DNA of 64,000 nucleotides from Amphiduros pacificus. Taxonomy: Eukaryota; Annelida; Polychaeta; Phyllodocida; Hesionidae. Below, piece by piece: positions 26,341-38,706 of the stretch (positions are counted from its first letter, which is position 1; each line of letters begins with the position of its first letter). The stretch spans positions 70,996,570 to 71,060,569 of the forward strand of contig OX439000.1 in the NCBI GenBank assembly GCA_949316495.1. Direction: 5' to 3'. Position numbers and translations under genes: made by a program. Below the pieces are notes generated by a model that made no database searches, was not told where the DNA came from, and saw only the letters and a list, made by a program, of their open reading frames with translations.

Positions 26341-27863
26341 ATATCGTCTGACCATGGTGAAGAGTAATATCGTCTGACCATGACGAAGAGTAATATCATC
26401 TACAATATCGTCTGACCATGACTGGGAGTAATATCGTCTGACCATGACTAGGAGTAATATCGTCTGACCATGACTGGGAGTAATATCGTCTGACCATGAC
26501 TAGGAGTATTATCGTCTGACCATGACTGGGAGTATTATCGTCTGACCATGACTGGGAGTATTATCGTCTGACCATGACTGGGAGTAATATCGTCTGACCA
26601 TGACTAGGATTAATATCGTCTGACCATGACTAGGAGTAATATCGTCTGACCATGACTAAGAGCAATATCGTCTGACCATGACTAGAAGTATTATCGTCTG
26701 ACCATGACTAGGAGTATTATCGTCTGACCATGACTAGGAGTATTATCGTCTGACCATGACTAAGAGCAATATCGTCTGACCATGACTAGGAGTTATATCG
26801 TCTGACCATGACTAGGAGTATTATCGTCTGACCATGACTAGGAGTATTATCGTCTGACCATGACTAGGAGTATTATTGTCTGACCATGACTAAGAGCAAT
26901 ATCGTCTGACCATGACTAGGAGTTATATCGTCTGACCATGACTGGGAGTATTATCGTCTGACCATGACTGGGAGTATTATCGTCTGACCATGACTGGGAG
27001 TAATATCGTCTGACCATGACTAGGAGTAATATCGTCTGACCATGACTAGGAGTAATATCGTCTGACCATGACTAGGAGTATTATCGTCTGACCATGATTG
27101 GGAGTAATATCGTCTGACCATGACTGGGAGTATTATCGTCTGACCATAACTGGGAGTAATATCGTCTGACCATGACTAGGAGTATTATCGTCTGACCATG
27201 ACTAGGTGTAATATCGTCTGACCATGACTGGGAGTATTATCGTCTGACCATGACTAAGAGCAATATCGTCTGACCATGACTGGGAGTATTATCGTCTGAC
27301 CATGACTGGGAGTAATATCGTCTGACCATGACTAGGAGTATTATTGTCTGACCATTACTAGGAGTAATATCGTCTGACCATGACTAGGAGTAATATCGTC
27401 TGACCATGACTGGGAGTATTATCGTCTGACCATGACTGGGAGTAATATCGTGTGACCATGACTAGGAGTTTTATTTTCTGACCATTACTAGGAGTAATAT
27501 CGTCTGACCATGACTAGGAGTAACATCGTCTGACCATGACTGGGAGTAATATCGTCTGACCATGACTAGGAGTATTATTGTCTGACCATTACTAGGAGTA
27601 ATATCGTCTGACCATGACTAGGAGTAATATCGTCGGACCATGACTGGGAGTAATATCGTCGGACCATGACTGGGAGTAATATCGTCTGACCATGACTAGG
27701 AGTAATATCGTCGGACCATGACTGGGAGTATTATCGTCTGACCATGACTAGGAGTAATATCGTCGGACCATGACTGGGAGTAATATCGTCGGACCATGAC
27801 TGGGAGTAATATCGTCTGACCATGACTGGGAGTATTATCGTCTAACCATGACTAGGAGTATTA
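26341..27863. repeat. 26-bp minisatellite, about 59 copies
   Basis: The unit is ATATCGTCTGACCATGACTG then GGAGTA, with ACTAGG/ACTGGG/ACTAAG and TAATA/TATTA variants. TAAGAGCAATATCG variants recur at 26657, 26761 and 26891, spacings of 4 and 5 units, so local blocks have been duplicated. Confidence 0.97.
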
Positions 27864-29199
27864 TACAGGTACTGCCCAAACAAAAATATATTGGAATGGT
27901 CAGTTGATTTATCACGGTAATTGCTGTTGTAAAACTGGGATCTTCTTATTCCACAACACTTATATCTTAAATGGCATATACCCATATTCACCATGCGCGC
28001 CTTACTAAGCTTTTGTGAAACATGATAACCTTGAACGTAATTTGTAAATTTCAATCGTATTCACATTAAAATGGATATTCAAATCCGCTTAAATCACATT
28101 TGGTTGGAATGTGTTTCAAACATGCATGTAATATGTGGGTATTTACGTGGAAAGGATAGCTTGGCATAACATTGTTCCATGCCAAGTAGCTGATCGCCTA
28201 CACCATTCCTATATAGCCATAGCTGGGGGGAAATTCCATTAGCATGGAGATATCTGACAATCTTGCAGAATCAACAAAAATACTTCCACGAAATCTTTGA
28301 AAATGGAATTTAGCTGTCTTTATGATTTAAAAAAATTATTGTGCTATATAAAATCTATATCTTTTAATGCACGTTTTGTTCGAATTGTGCACAAGCATAT
28401 TTGTGATCTAAATATCTTTTCTTTCGTTCGAAATAATCTCAAGTGTCATCCATATTGCTTTAAAAAACGGGAGCCACTCTAAGGAAATAGCACTTCTATG
28501 CAAACTGGAATGGACCTTTTTTTTCATGTGAGATGTACTTTTTCCAGGCGGATTCTCCTGTGTTATCGCCTGGCTATGAGCATCTCACTTGAGTGCTTAA
28601 TATGTCTGCGTGTATGCACCGTATGACAGTACAGCAAGCAAAGCCGGGAATCGTAATGTTGATGTGATCAGCTGTCAACAGGGATTAGATCATATATATT
28701 AGTAGTACACTCAACTTCGTCCTCTACACTGAGGAATATCCAAATGCTAACATTTAGCTCTTCTAAAATACCGTCTGGTATGTATCAATTTTCATAAAGT
28801 AGCGTTGCCATGACAATTGTACTAAACCATGCCTTGGCCGCAGTCATTTTATTGATTAATAAACATGTTATTCCCTTAGTATATTCTCTAAAGACCATTT
28901 TTCTTGCTTACTTGTTCCGTTGCATTGACGCGACCCTGCCAGGCAGGAGAATATACCTGACTGTGGAGGAGCCATACTGGAGCGAGGATCAGGCGGGAGG
29001 GAATATACAATGCTGATTGCGTTGAATCGGGAGGGTTGAGGCTATCAAAGAACACTGAAACAAAGATTGATGAACATTGGTTAAAATTGCCCCACAGGAA
29101 ATAATCAAGTTATTATGATTACGTTATCATCATCATGAGCTGTCTGCAAACCAAATGATAAGAATAAGTTTGATCTCAGCCATGTGTCTGTATATAGTA
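27864..29199. other. no supported gene
   Basis: AT-rich except about 28915-29040, where the sequence is GC-richer and the plus frame reads through 38 codons. I cannot place it in a family. Confidence 0.35.
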
Positions 29200-30402
29200 T
29201 TGCTATATATAAACTGAAAACTCTTTCGCCACATTTCTGTCAATCTGATGTTTCAAATTAGATTAAAGATTTAAAATCTAAAGGGTATAATCCATACAAT
29301 GCTAAGATAACAAATCATTTTTAGAAACTGTATGCGTCCTTGAAATATTTATTTCATGGAATTGAAATGTGTGTTCCAAGAGAAATAAGAAAAAACCGGT
29401 GATTGAGTGATGGAACATCCTGTACATAATATTATTCTCCAGGACATTTACAACCTTTTTGCCCCTGTTTGTAATTGCTCATAATACTTGCAAAGAATAA
29501 CAAAGCATTGTCACACTCTAATGAGCATAGTATTCTGTGAGATACTACTGATTTCCATAATTCCCTCAACTGGATCACAGACTTTGTTCTAATTTTTATA
29601 CAGATGATCTCAGATTTGGACAGAAATATTGATCAAGGTAAGGCAAGGTGAAGTTTTAAAACACTGGATTTAAGGATTGGATTTCACAAATCACAAATAT
29701 CCACAGTGTAAGGTAAAGGCTTGGTCTCACTGTAGCAAACAGGCTAAACAGATGAGTTGCGGAGTGAAAAAAATCACGTTCGCTTTTTTTTTCGCTTTTG
29801 TGTGCTTTGAAGCAACGAATGAGATTGAACACTGATGTATACCGACAGTATTTAGGAGAAAACACGCATACAAATACGTTGTTCCTGTCTCCGTACATGT
29901 TTGTGTTATATACAACGAATATCACCAAACCCAGTCAGAACACAGAACACATTCAGGATAAGATATGAACAAAACGTTAACTTTCCTGATGCAATCAGCA
30001 TGTGCAACGAAGACACTGCGAACAAGCCATTCGCATCTCCTCCGCACAAAATTTTCAACATGCTGAAAAAGATTTAAGGACCAAAGTGTACATACACGTA
30101 CTGCTCCGAACTCTAAATGCCTGAAGTTAGAAGGAGATACAAGGAAAGCGTTAAAGTTGCTTAGACTTCCAAACTCATTCCGAACACCAAAATTTCCCAC
30201 TCCGCTTTCATCTGCCTGGCCTGCTCAGTACAGTGAGACCGGAGTAAAATTAATAACTTTATCCATGGATTAGAAATGTTCTTATCTGAAGTTGTGATCT
30301 TAGCTTTTGTCCCATCAGTTGTATATGACAGAAGGGAAAACTTACATTGCATTGATCACATAATTCGACACTATCTTAGCTTTCCAGATACCCTATGATC
30401 AT
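29200..30402 (-). repeat. dispersed repeat R, copy split by a MITE
   Basis: Inverted partner of 20492-21142. Homology runs over 29200-29713 and resumes at 30244-30402. Between them lies a segment absent from the other copy, with its own inverted ends. Confidence 0.85.
29717..30243. mobile_element. MITE, possibly PIF/Harbinger-like
   Basis: A 527-bp insertion into repeat R. The left end AGGCTTGGTCTCACTGTA and the inverted right end CTCCGGTCTCACTGTA match over the GGTCTCACTGTA core. Imperfect pairing then continues for about 60 bp (CAGGC, CAGATGA, GCGGAGTG). A TAA flanks each side (29714-29716 and 30244-30246), which fits the 3-bp target of PIF/Harbinger elements. The interior has no transposase; the short minus-strand frames are not supported. 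Confidence 0.8.
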
Positions 30403-31173
30403 CATTAGCAAGATTAAACTTACATTTTGATAACTTCATCTTAAATTAAATGACATGAATATGCTAAAATAGATTTACTATCCTTTTCTGCCAATCCAGG
30501 TCTACTTTCAAGACCATTAATGATGTCACCAGTCTGTTGTCCCCATCAGCGAGATTCCTTGTCCTTCCAACCTATTAAAGATCAAATAGGATAAGATAGG
30601 ATTAGATCAGATATTGTTTACTTGAAATCGATTTGTTACATAAAAACATTAGCTGAAAGCTATTTATCAATTGATTGTTATATACAAATAATACAACTAT
30701 AAGACATTATTTACATAAACCTCATGGTAAAAAAGACCATAGGGAGCAACAATACTCAGAGCCATCCCAATCTTTTAATATTCTTCTAAAATTGACATAT
30801 GTAGTATTACTCTTTACATTATTTGATAAATTATTCAACAAATGTGTCCCACACTAATTAAATGAATTCCTTACATATGTAACTTAAAACGGGACTGCAT
30901 TGGCTTTACATCAATCAGATCTTGTGGATTCAAATCATTCAATGTTTTGAATACTTCATTTAATATAACTTAAAATCTTCTTTAATGCATAAATGCAATT
31001 CATGTACTCCTGTATCCTCAGTAGTACTACAACTGCCAGTCACACCGGACTGTACAACGTCAAAATTTGTATTGCTGCCTATACTACTTTAACACAAATT
31101 AGATGCAAATCACTGTCATACATTTCACCCAAAACATCAAAATGGTTTGATGTTGGAATGCAGCAATCTAGTT
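30403..31173. other. no supported gene
   Basis: AT-rich, no recognisable motif or repeat. Confidence 0.4.
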
Positions 31174-31371
31174 CATTGCATATGTGAGATTTGGCCCTCT
31201 CTTCTTGATGGCCACACCCCTAGCATACTGTTATGACATCATTGCATATGTGAGATTTGGCCCTCTCTTCTTGATGGCCACACCCCTAGCATACTGTTAT
31301 GACATCATTGCATATGTGAGATTTGGCCCTCTCTTCTTGATGGCACACCCCTAGCATACTGTTATGACATT
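31174..31371 (-). repeat. three tandem copies of a 66-bp segment
   Basis: CATTGCATATGTGAGATTTG begins units at 31174, 31240 and 31306. The units are almost identical; the third lacks one C. The repeated segment is the downstream end of the zinc-knuckle fragment next to it, so it arose by local duplication of that element. Confidence 0.95.
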
Positions 31372-31652
31372 TTCTACGTTTTTGGCCTGACTCACCACAG
31401 TCATGACATATTATTGGCTTACCATGTTTGCATGATGTATTTATGTGGTTTACCTCTCCACAAAAATGACATGGTTTTTATGGTTCTTGATGTTTTGAGT
31501 CTGTAATTTCTGGCGCAGCGTCATGAGCATGATGCCAAGCATGTTTTTGCCTTGCCAGTCTGGGCCTCTGCCCCAAAACTCATCATTTGTATCCCCAAAC
31601 AATGTAGCTTCACCAGTCTTTTTCAGTCTGTCTATTGGTGAGGACAGGTTTA
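31330..31652 (-). mobile_element. broken retroelement fragment with zinc knuckles
   Basis: The minus strand encodes a segment with FWGRGPDWQGKNMLGIMLM, followed by a CCHC knuckle, CHFCGEVNHINTSC. A second knuckle-like C-x2-C...C block, CHDCGESGQKRRKC, comes next. Such paired knuckles are typical of nucleic-acid-binding ORF1 or gag-like proteins of retroelements. The family is unresolved. The fragment is broken and old, with no reverse transcriptase beside it, and its downstream end overlaps the 66-bp triplication. Confidence 0.65.
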
Positions 31653-32971
31653 GTGAATGTATAAAGCTATCAATATACTATCATTATTTTCAAATATTAA
31701 TACCATTAATTTGTGTGATATATCATTCTTCTTCTAAACTTTCTTTCAGTATATTATTATTGTCAATATAAACACCAATCAATTATTGTAATGTTACTAT
31801 TCACACCTCCACCAGATATAAAAAGACAAAAATAGTTTATAATTCTGACATCAGATATTTCTATTGAATTAATGTGAATGTAAGGTATATTTTAAGAAGA
31901 ATGACATATCATACATTGTGCTAAGGATAGCATTTCTAGAAAACCTATATATACATATACATTCAGTGGAGGCGTGGATAAAATTTAGAAATCTTTTAAT
32001 TTAGAAATCTTTGACTGGATACTAAACCAAGATATATGATAACATATCCCATTTAGGAAGCAAGCAATGTCGCAAAAACTGTAACTGACTTTTTTTTGCT
32101 TAGAGAATTTCAAAGTTAATATTAATAAGTTGGGTGATGAGTTACGAGAGGGAAGATGATAATCACTGAAACCTGCATGTGAAAACAGGAGTATGTATCA
32201 TACAATGTATGGCGGTGGACTAGGGTGGAGAAGTCCAGGATAAGATAAGATATATGGGACAGGTGGCTATATCATTGACAAAATAAGCGTGAGAGTGTGA
32301 TATGTCTCCCAAGTCGGTTTGCAAGAATTTTCAGTTTTCCTTTAATGACACTCAATTACATTGCATGTTGATATTAGGATAAGAAACATTTTTATCAAAT
32401 TAGTTATGCAAGTGATCTGCAAAATATCTGGAAGAAGGATATACCTTTGAGGTTTAAAACTGAAGCTAGGTGAGATCACTATGTTTCAGTGGATATGCTA
32501 ATGAGGTAATTTAACACAACCAATCAACTCGCTTTATCTTATTTTTTCCTGTGTTGACTTATGGCGCAATCCAAATCGAAATTCAAGTAACAAAACCTGT
32601 TAAGGTATAGAAGTTACAAATTGTGTGAAGCAACTATATGTAACATTGAGAAAATGGTAGATCGAGAATGAATATATTAAGCTGAGCATAATAACATGGC
32701 AATGAACTGACAGGTGTAATTTGAAGTTGAATATAACACATGTAAAAATTGGTCAAGTGGTGAAACCAAGCCTGGGCTGTTTTTCATTCTTATACCCATA
32801 TTATCACATAAGTCAGTTGGAATTGGATCCGAAGTGTGGGTCACATCAATCACTTGCTTTTGGTTTGCCTTTTTGCCTGTGGGGTAATGTGATAAAAATA
32901 TCTTAATGGACAATAATTTTTGTTTGTTTCATGTTTGTTTCTTCAGGCTTTACAATATTTCAGCTATCATG
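31653..32971. other. no supported gene
   Basis: AT-rich. Overlapping open frames on both strands at 32677-32913 have no motif. Confidence 0.4.
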
Positions 32972-33035
32972 GTAAGAACTACTTGTAGATATACATAGTG
33001 CTGTCTCACTGAAATGTCGAAGGTTCTTGACTCAT
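32972..33035 (-). mobile_element. SINE family A fragment (3' body)
   Basis: CTACTTGTAGATATACATAG, then TGCTGTCTCACTGAAATGTCG and TTCTTGAC, reverse-complement the GTCAAGGACCTGCGACATGACA to CTACAAGTAGGT part of family A. Head and tail are missing. Confidence 0.6.
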
Positions 33036-34269
33036 ATTCTCAAAGCATTTTAACCCATAACGTAAATGCTGGTTCTAATAACCTTGCGCTCTATTACAAA
33101 ATATTAAAATGTGAATTGTGTCTCACCTGTGTATTGTTACAGGTATATTATTATCTGTAATAAACAGAAAATACGCTGACTAGAATTTGTATGTCATACA
33201 GTTAAAACCACCACCGTGTATATCTGTAAACTAATCTATCCGATCGTGAAGATATCATATATACAATATCATTAAGATAGATAGGGCCCCAATCTTACTC
33301 GATATGTTGAGAAAGAATTAAAATGTGGGCATGAGCTATAGTTGTTTCAGGGGCATTAGAGTTAACCGGCCACATGCCTCCATGCAGGATATGGCCTACC
33401 GCTTACTGTGACGATTGCCTCCCATGGCCTTCACCCTCCCATGGCATCCACCCTCCCATGGCCTTCACCCTAGCCTTTCAACTAAGATTAGTTTACCTAC
33501 TTTTTTCACTGTTCATGTTCAACGTTATTTGATGGTAGTGTGCGTTAATATATTTGACAATGTTTACGATATTCCTGTGAAAATAATCACTGATCTACTT
33601 CATGTGCAACAGTTTTAGATTTACCACGGTTAAAAGATGACATTTATTCTGTCATAAAGGATTATAAAGACCTACTTCAAATAAATAATTTATTTTTTTA
33701 GGCACTGATTTGCCCTAGAGTAGGAAATGGTGTCATTAATCATTAATCATTAAAACTGTGCTAGCCTACATTATACGTGACTCAGTTCCCCCAAGGTTAA
33801 AATATTTACTGTTAATGTGGTAATAATATTTCCTATTGGGAATAAAAACTGGTACTACTCCCTATTACGTGACTCATAAATGTCCTTCTTGGGAGTAATA
33901 ATAAACGAATTGCTGAGGGGGCCAAACCTTTTGTGCTGGATTCCAAATACATTCCGTCAAATATGTTTCATTTTTTCGATTTAGCTAATAAAATGCCAAG
34001 GGAACGACAAATACCCTATTATAATAACTATGAACGAAATATAACCAGTTGCTGGATTGGACACTTTTTCATGAAAGCTTCGAAAATATGTTAAAAGATG
34101 CTATTAGCCTTCTGACTGAAAACAATATGAATTGAATAGAAAATTTTGAGATATTACCACCAAATGGACTGATACAGTCCCATCTTAGTATTGTAATCTG
34201 AAAAGGAGTCTGAAACACTATTAAATTATCTGATCGAATTTGATGGTTTATCTTATCATAACGGGTAAG
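33036..34269. other. no supported gene; small repeats
   Basis: Three copies of a CCTCCCATGGCCTTCAC-like 17-mer lie at 33417-33470, and a CATTAAT triplet repeat at about 33735. Otherwise AT-rich. Confidence 0.5.
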
Positions 34270-34577
34270 CCTCGGGCCGTGGCGCAGTTGGTTAGAACGC
34301 CAGCTTATAACCAGTTCCTCTGTGGTGATCCAAAGGTCGTGGGTTCGATCCCTAGCCATGCTGAGATTGAACTCATGATTCAATTTCCCACATGAGCTGA
34401 GACCCGTGCCAAAAGGGTTAACCCATTGTCCTTATAAATATGTGACCGGGCGGGTTTTCATGTCAAGGACCTGCGACATGACAATTCAGTGAGGCAGCAC
34501 TGCTACAAGAAGGTCTCATGACTGGAATAATGTTAAATGTGATGTAAAACCCCAAACAAACAAACCAAACAAACAAA
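34270..34577 (+). mobile_element. full-length tRNA-derived SINE (family A)
   Basis: The head GGGCCGTGGCGCAGTTGG, an intact B-box-like GGTTCGATCC at 34342-34351, the shared body and a CCCCAAACAAACAAACC-type tail. CATAACGGGTAAG at 34257-34269 and CATAACGAGTTAA at 34578-34590 look like an eroded 13-bp target duplication. The minus-strand 104-codon frame across it is a shadow. Confidence 0.93.
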
Positions 34578-34590
34578 CATAACGAGTTAA

Positions 34591-36161
34591 TCATGACCTG
34601 ACTTGAATTAGGCAACACTGGAATCAAAATCCAGTATTGGAATCGATTATTCAGGAGTGATTTTACAGGTGATGTCAGGTAAACTCAGTGGAGATTGTGG
34701 GTGCATATTGTGACGATATTGCAGATATTGCACTTTTGTAATGTCTGCTCCTATTTCCATAATCTGGTGCAGATGCCACAGTTTCTGCCACTTTATGATC
34801 TAGACACTGTGTAATTCCTTCATATCCATATTAGAGTTGATAACAAGGTCACCACAGCACCCTATCTTCACTATGTAATGTCATGCCAAACCGTCTAAGA
34901 TCCTTGTGTTTATTTTTTCTATAACTGAGTTTCATTATGTTATGAACCAGGAAGGTTTTTGACTTCATCAGTACAGTTTTCTAGCTCATGTCTAGATGCG
35001 TCTACATGTTGCCTACTCATCTGATCCATTTGAGTAGACTGAAGGTTACCTCAAAATCTCTTATGGAATTAACTAGTAATGTGATCACGAATATAGAAAT
35101 ATATGCACAGCTAAAGCCTTTATTCGGGTAGGTCATGTTAATGCCTGAATTAAAATTATTGACAGAAAACATATTAAGGTGGATCGTGGGTGTTGATGGT
35201 GAGTGCCCTCTCGTGACTTTCTAAAGAAACTACTTTCAATTTTTACGCAAAAACAGAGCAATGCCAATAGAGTATAGGGAAACTGGTTATTTTCTTTTCA
35301 TTTAAACTTTTCACAATGTTATCCTTGAAAATGTACACTTCTAGTAATAATCAGGTACCATAACAAGATTAAAATGATATTGATATTCTTGATGTTTTGA
35401 TGTACTATAAATTTAAAAAAGATGGCATAGTAATACATCACTACTCAAACATTTGTCTTATCAGATAAGATTGTCAGACAGAAAAGACCATTTCGAAACA
35501 GCCGTGAAACAGTTTCAAAACAATATTTCCCGTGATCGTCATTTAACAGATTTTCTATTCTTTCCTTAACATAGATATATTATAGATACATTATATTATA
35601 TTAAGCGAACGCTTTAGATTTTAAGAATATGTGATTTTTTTTCTTCATAAACCTCAAATATGCCAAAATGTTTTTATCCAAACTATACAACATAAAAAAG
35701 GAAAAACTCAGTTTGACTAGGATTACATAAAATTTTCTTGTGACCATTAAAATATAATTAAAAATCACAGTCAAAATAAACCTCTGTTATCCCTATCCTG
35801 TTGATGAACAATTCAGAAGTTCACAAAATAAAGTGATAGGTTTGAGTACATTATGCAACTGCTCTCTGATTGATAAACGCCCCCCCCCCTATCCTGACGT
35901 CAGGCGGTCTACAGGACACCTGCCCGATAGGTTTAGATGAGTTAAAGTCATAACAAATCGGACAGAGATTGGCAACTTTTAAAAGAACTTCTCAAAAATG
36001 GCCAATATTTAGTGGCTGGCAAACCTCACTGCACCCAGCTTGTCTGCCTTTGGGGAAGTCGGCATGTGACTGGAGCATAAGGCACAGTTCTCTACCAACT
36101 GTGCTTGTGCAGCAGGTCTTTAGCATACATTTCAGCTTAATATTAAATTAATAATGATATT
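34591..36161. other. no supported gene; possible family B head
   Basis: CTCTACCAACTGTGCTTGTGC near 36092-36112 resembles the minus-strand tRNA-like head of family B, but the body is hard to follow. A C-run lies at 35881-35889. The rest is AT-rich. Confidence 0.35.
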
Positions 36162-36270
36162 CAGTGGCGGATCGGGGGGTGGGGGTGGCTTTTGAGAACT
36201 GGAGCCCTTTGGGACATTTCAACACCCCCTCCCCCCCCCCCCGGTAAAAAAAATCCTGGATCCGCCCCTG
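36162..36270. mobile_element. 109-bp MITE, hAT-like ends
   Basis: It starts CAGTGGCGGATC and ends GATCCGCCCCTG, giving inverted ends of the CAGGGGCGGATCC type, which I recognise from short hAT-like MITEs. ATATT flanks both sides (36157-36161 and 36271-36275), shorter than the 8 bp expected for hAT. Inside, a G-rich arm (36173-36187) faces a C-rich arm (36224-36242). Confidence 0.75.
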
Positions 36271-36500
36271 ATATTGTATGATGATAAATCGACATACGAC
36301 ACTAAACACTCTGTAGTTAGGAGTCAACTTGTAATATCAATATTATATTTCGAGACATATATTTGACACACAGTGTAAGACCTTTCACGTTGTAAGAGTT
36401 TCAGTCCCGTAATTCTCATATACTAGTACTATTTTTATTACATTATTATCATACAGACATACGACTGAGATTAGACTGGGTTAGTTTGGATTGCAGGTAG

Positions 36501-38073
36501 CTCATGCTGCATTGAGATCAAGGAGTCAGCTCATGCTGCTGTGAGATCAAGGAGTCAGCTCATGTTGCAGTGAGATCAAGGAGTCAGCTCATGCTGCAGT
36601 GAGATCAAGGAGTCAGCTCATGCTGCATTGAGATCAAGGAGTCAGCTCATGCTGCTGTGAGATCAAGGAGTCAGCTCATGTTGCAGTGAGATCAAGGAGT
36701 CAGCTCATGCTGCGGTGAGATCAAGGAGTCAGCTCATGCTGCAGTGAGATCAAGGAGTCAGCTCATGCTGCAGTGAGATCAAGGAGTCAGCTCATGCTGC
36801 AGTGAGATCAAGGAGTCAGCTCATGTTGATATGAGATCAAGGAGTCAGCTCATGCTGCAGTGAGATCAAGGAGTCAGCTCATGCTGCAGTGAGATCAAGG
36901 AGTCAGCTCATGCTGCAGTGAGATCAAGGGGTCAGCTCATGTTGCGGTGAGATTAAGGAGTCAGCTCATGCTGCGGTGAGATCAAGGAGTCAGCTCATGC
37001 TGCGGTGAGATCAAAGAGTCAGCTCATGCTGCGGTGAGATCAAGGAGTCAGCTCATGCTGCATTGAGATCAAGGAGTCAGCTCATGCTGCTGTGAGATCA
37101 AGGAGTCAGCTCATGCTGCAGTGAGATCAAGGAGTCAGCTCATGTTGCGGTGAGATCAAGGAGTCAGCTCATGCTGCTGTGAGATCAAGGAGTCAGCTCA
37201 TGTTGCGGTGAGATCAAGGAGTCAGCTCATGTTGCTGTGAGATCAAGGAGTCAGCTCATGCTGCAGTGAGATCAAGGAGTCAGCTCATGTTGCAGTGAGA
37301 TCAAGGAGTCAGCTCATTTTGCAGTGAGATCAAGGAGTCAGCTCATGCTGCTTTAAGATTAAGGAGTCAGCTCATGCTGCAGTGAGATCAAGGAGTCAGC
37401 TCATGTTGCTATGAGATCAAGGAGTCAGCTCATGTTGCTGTGAGATCAAGAAGCCAGCGCATGCTGCTATGAGATCAAGGAGTCAGCTCATGTTGCTGTG
37501 AGATCAAGGAGTCAGCTCATGCTGCAGTGAGATCAAGGAGTCAGCTCATGTTGCTGTGAGATCAAGGAGTCAGTTCATGCTGCGGTGAGATCAAGGAGTC
37601 AGCTCATGTTGCTGTGAGATCAGGGAGTCAGCTCATGTTGCTGTGAGATCAAGTAGTCAGCTCATGCTGTTTCAAGATCAAGGAGTCAGCTCATGCTGCT
37701 TTAAGATTAAGGAGTCAGCTTATGCTGCTGTGAGATCAAGGAGTCAGCTCATGCTGCTTTAAGATTAAGGAGTCAGCTCATGCTGCTGTGAGATCAAGAA
37801 GTCAGCGCATGCTGCTATGAGATCAAGGAGTCAGCTCATGTTGCTGTGAGATCAAGGAGTCAGCTCATGTTGCTGTGAGATCAAGGAGTCAGCTCATGTT
37901 GCTGTGAGATCGAGGAGTCAGCTCATGCTGCAGTGAGATCAAGGAGTCAGCTCATGTTGCTGTGAGATCAAGGAGTCAGCTCATTCTGCAGTGAGATCAA
38001 GGGGTCAGCTCATGTTGCTGTGAGATCAAGGAGTCAGCTCATGTTGCTGTGAGATCAAGGAGTCAGCTCATGC
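36501..38073. repeat. 29-bp minisatellite, about 54 copies
   Basis: The unit is CTCATGCTGCAGTGAGATCA then AGGAGTCAG. Variation is concentrated in the GCTGC(A/T/G)(G/T)TGAG part. The first four-unit pattern recurs 116 bp later, showing block duplication. No unit stays open in a way that suggests coding. Confidence 0.97.
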
Positions 38074-38668
38074 AACTTTCTGGACACAAATAGCAATTCA
38101 GATAATGCCTCAGTTGTATGTTCAATATTTGATATAATTTGACATTTCATTCTGGTTGCACAACATATATATCCTCCATATGTTACAGTGTTGTCTGTAA
38201 ATCAGTGTACATGAAATCATGCCCCATATATCCATTGTGTATGTTGAATAAATACCCATTTGCTTGTACAATGTTGGCATTAGACATTGTGATAAGAATA
38301 TCTTTAGGTATAATTGAAAAAAGCATTAATTCATCATGAGCTCTCTTTTTATATCAGCAAAACATATATTTCATTCCGTATTGCAACTTCTTCACCCATT
38401 AAACATTTGTTATTGGCATTCAGTAATATTCTAGCGTATATGGTTGGCCATGCCCCCTGGTGAATGCGGTCCGAATGTGTTGGTATGAGTTGAGACACAT
38501 CATACATGACATGTTGCATACATAAGCGAATATTCCTGACCTGTGTGAAACACTGTGAACAGCATGAAACACTTCAGTAAGGAACAAACTTGGGACATTG
38601 GAAGGTTATAAAGGGCATAACGTTTGTGCTACCGTAAAAATGACCGTGGTAAATTCGTCATCCTTAAT

Positions 38669-38706
38669 GTTACATTGGAGTTATTATAATTACTCCAAGA
38701 TGTAAC
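38669..38706. repeat. short inverted repeat (hairpin)
   Basis: GTTACATTGGAGT at 38669-38681 pairs with ACTCCAAGATGTAAC at 38692-38706 with a 2-nt bulge and an AT-rich loop. It stands alone and has no T-run, so I do not call a terminator. Confidence 0.6.

Noticed and set aside
29656-30352. Several minus-strand frames of 62-92 codons
   Set aside because: They lie across the MITE and repeat R, overlap each other in different frames and have no domains.
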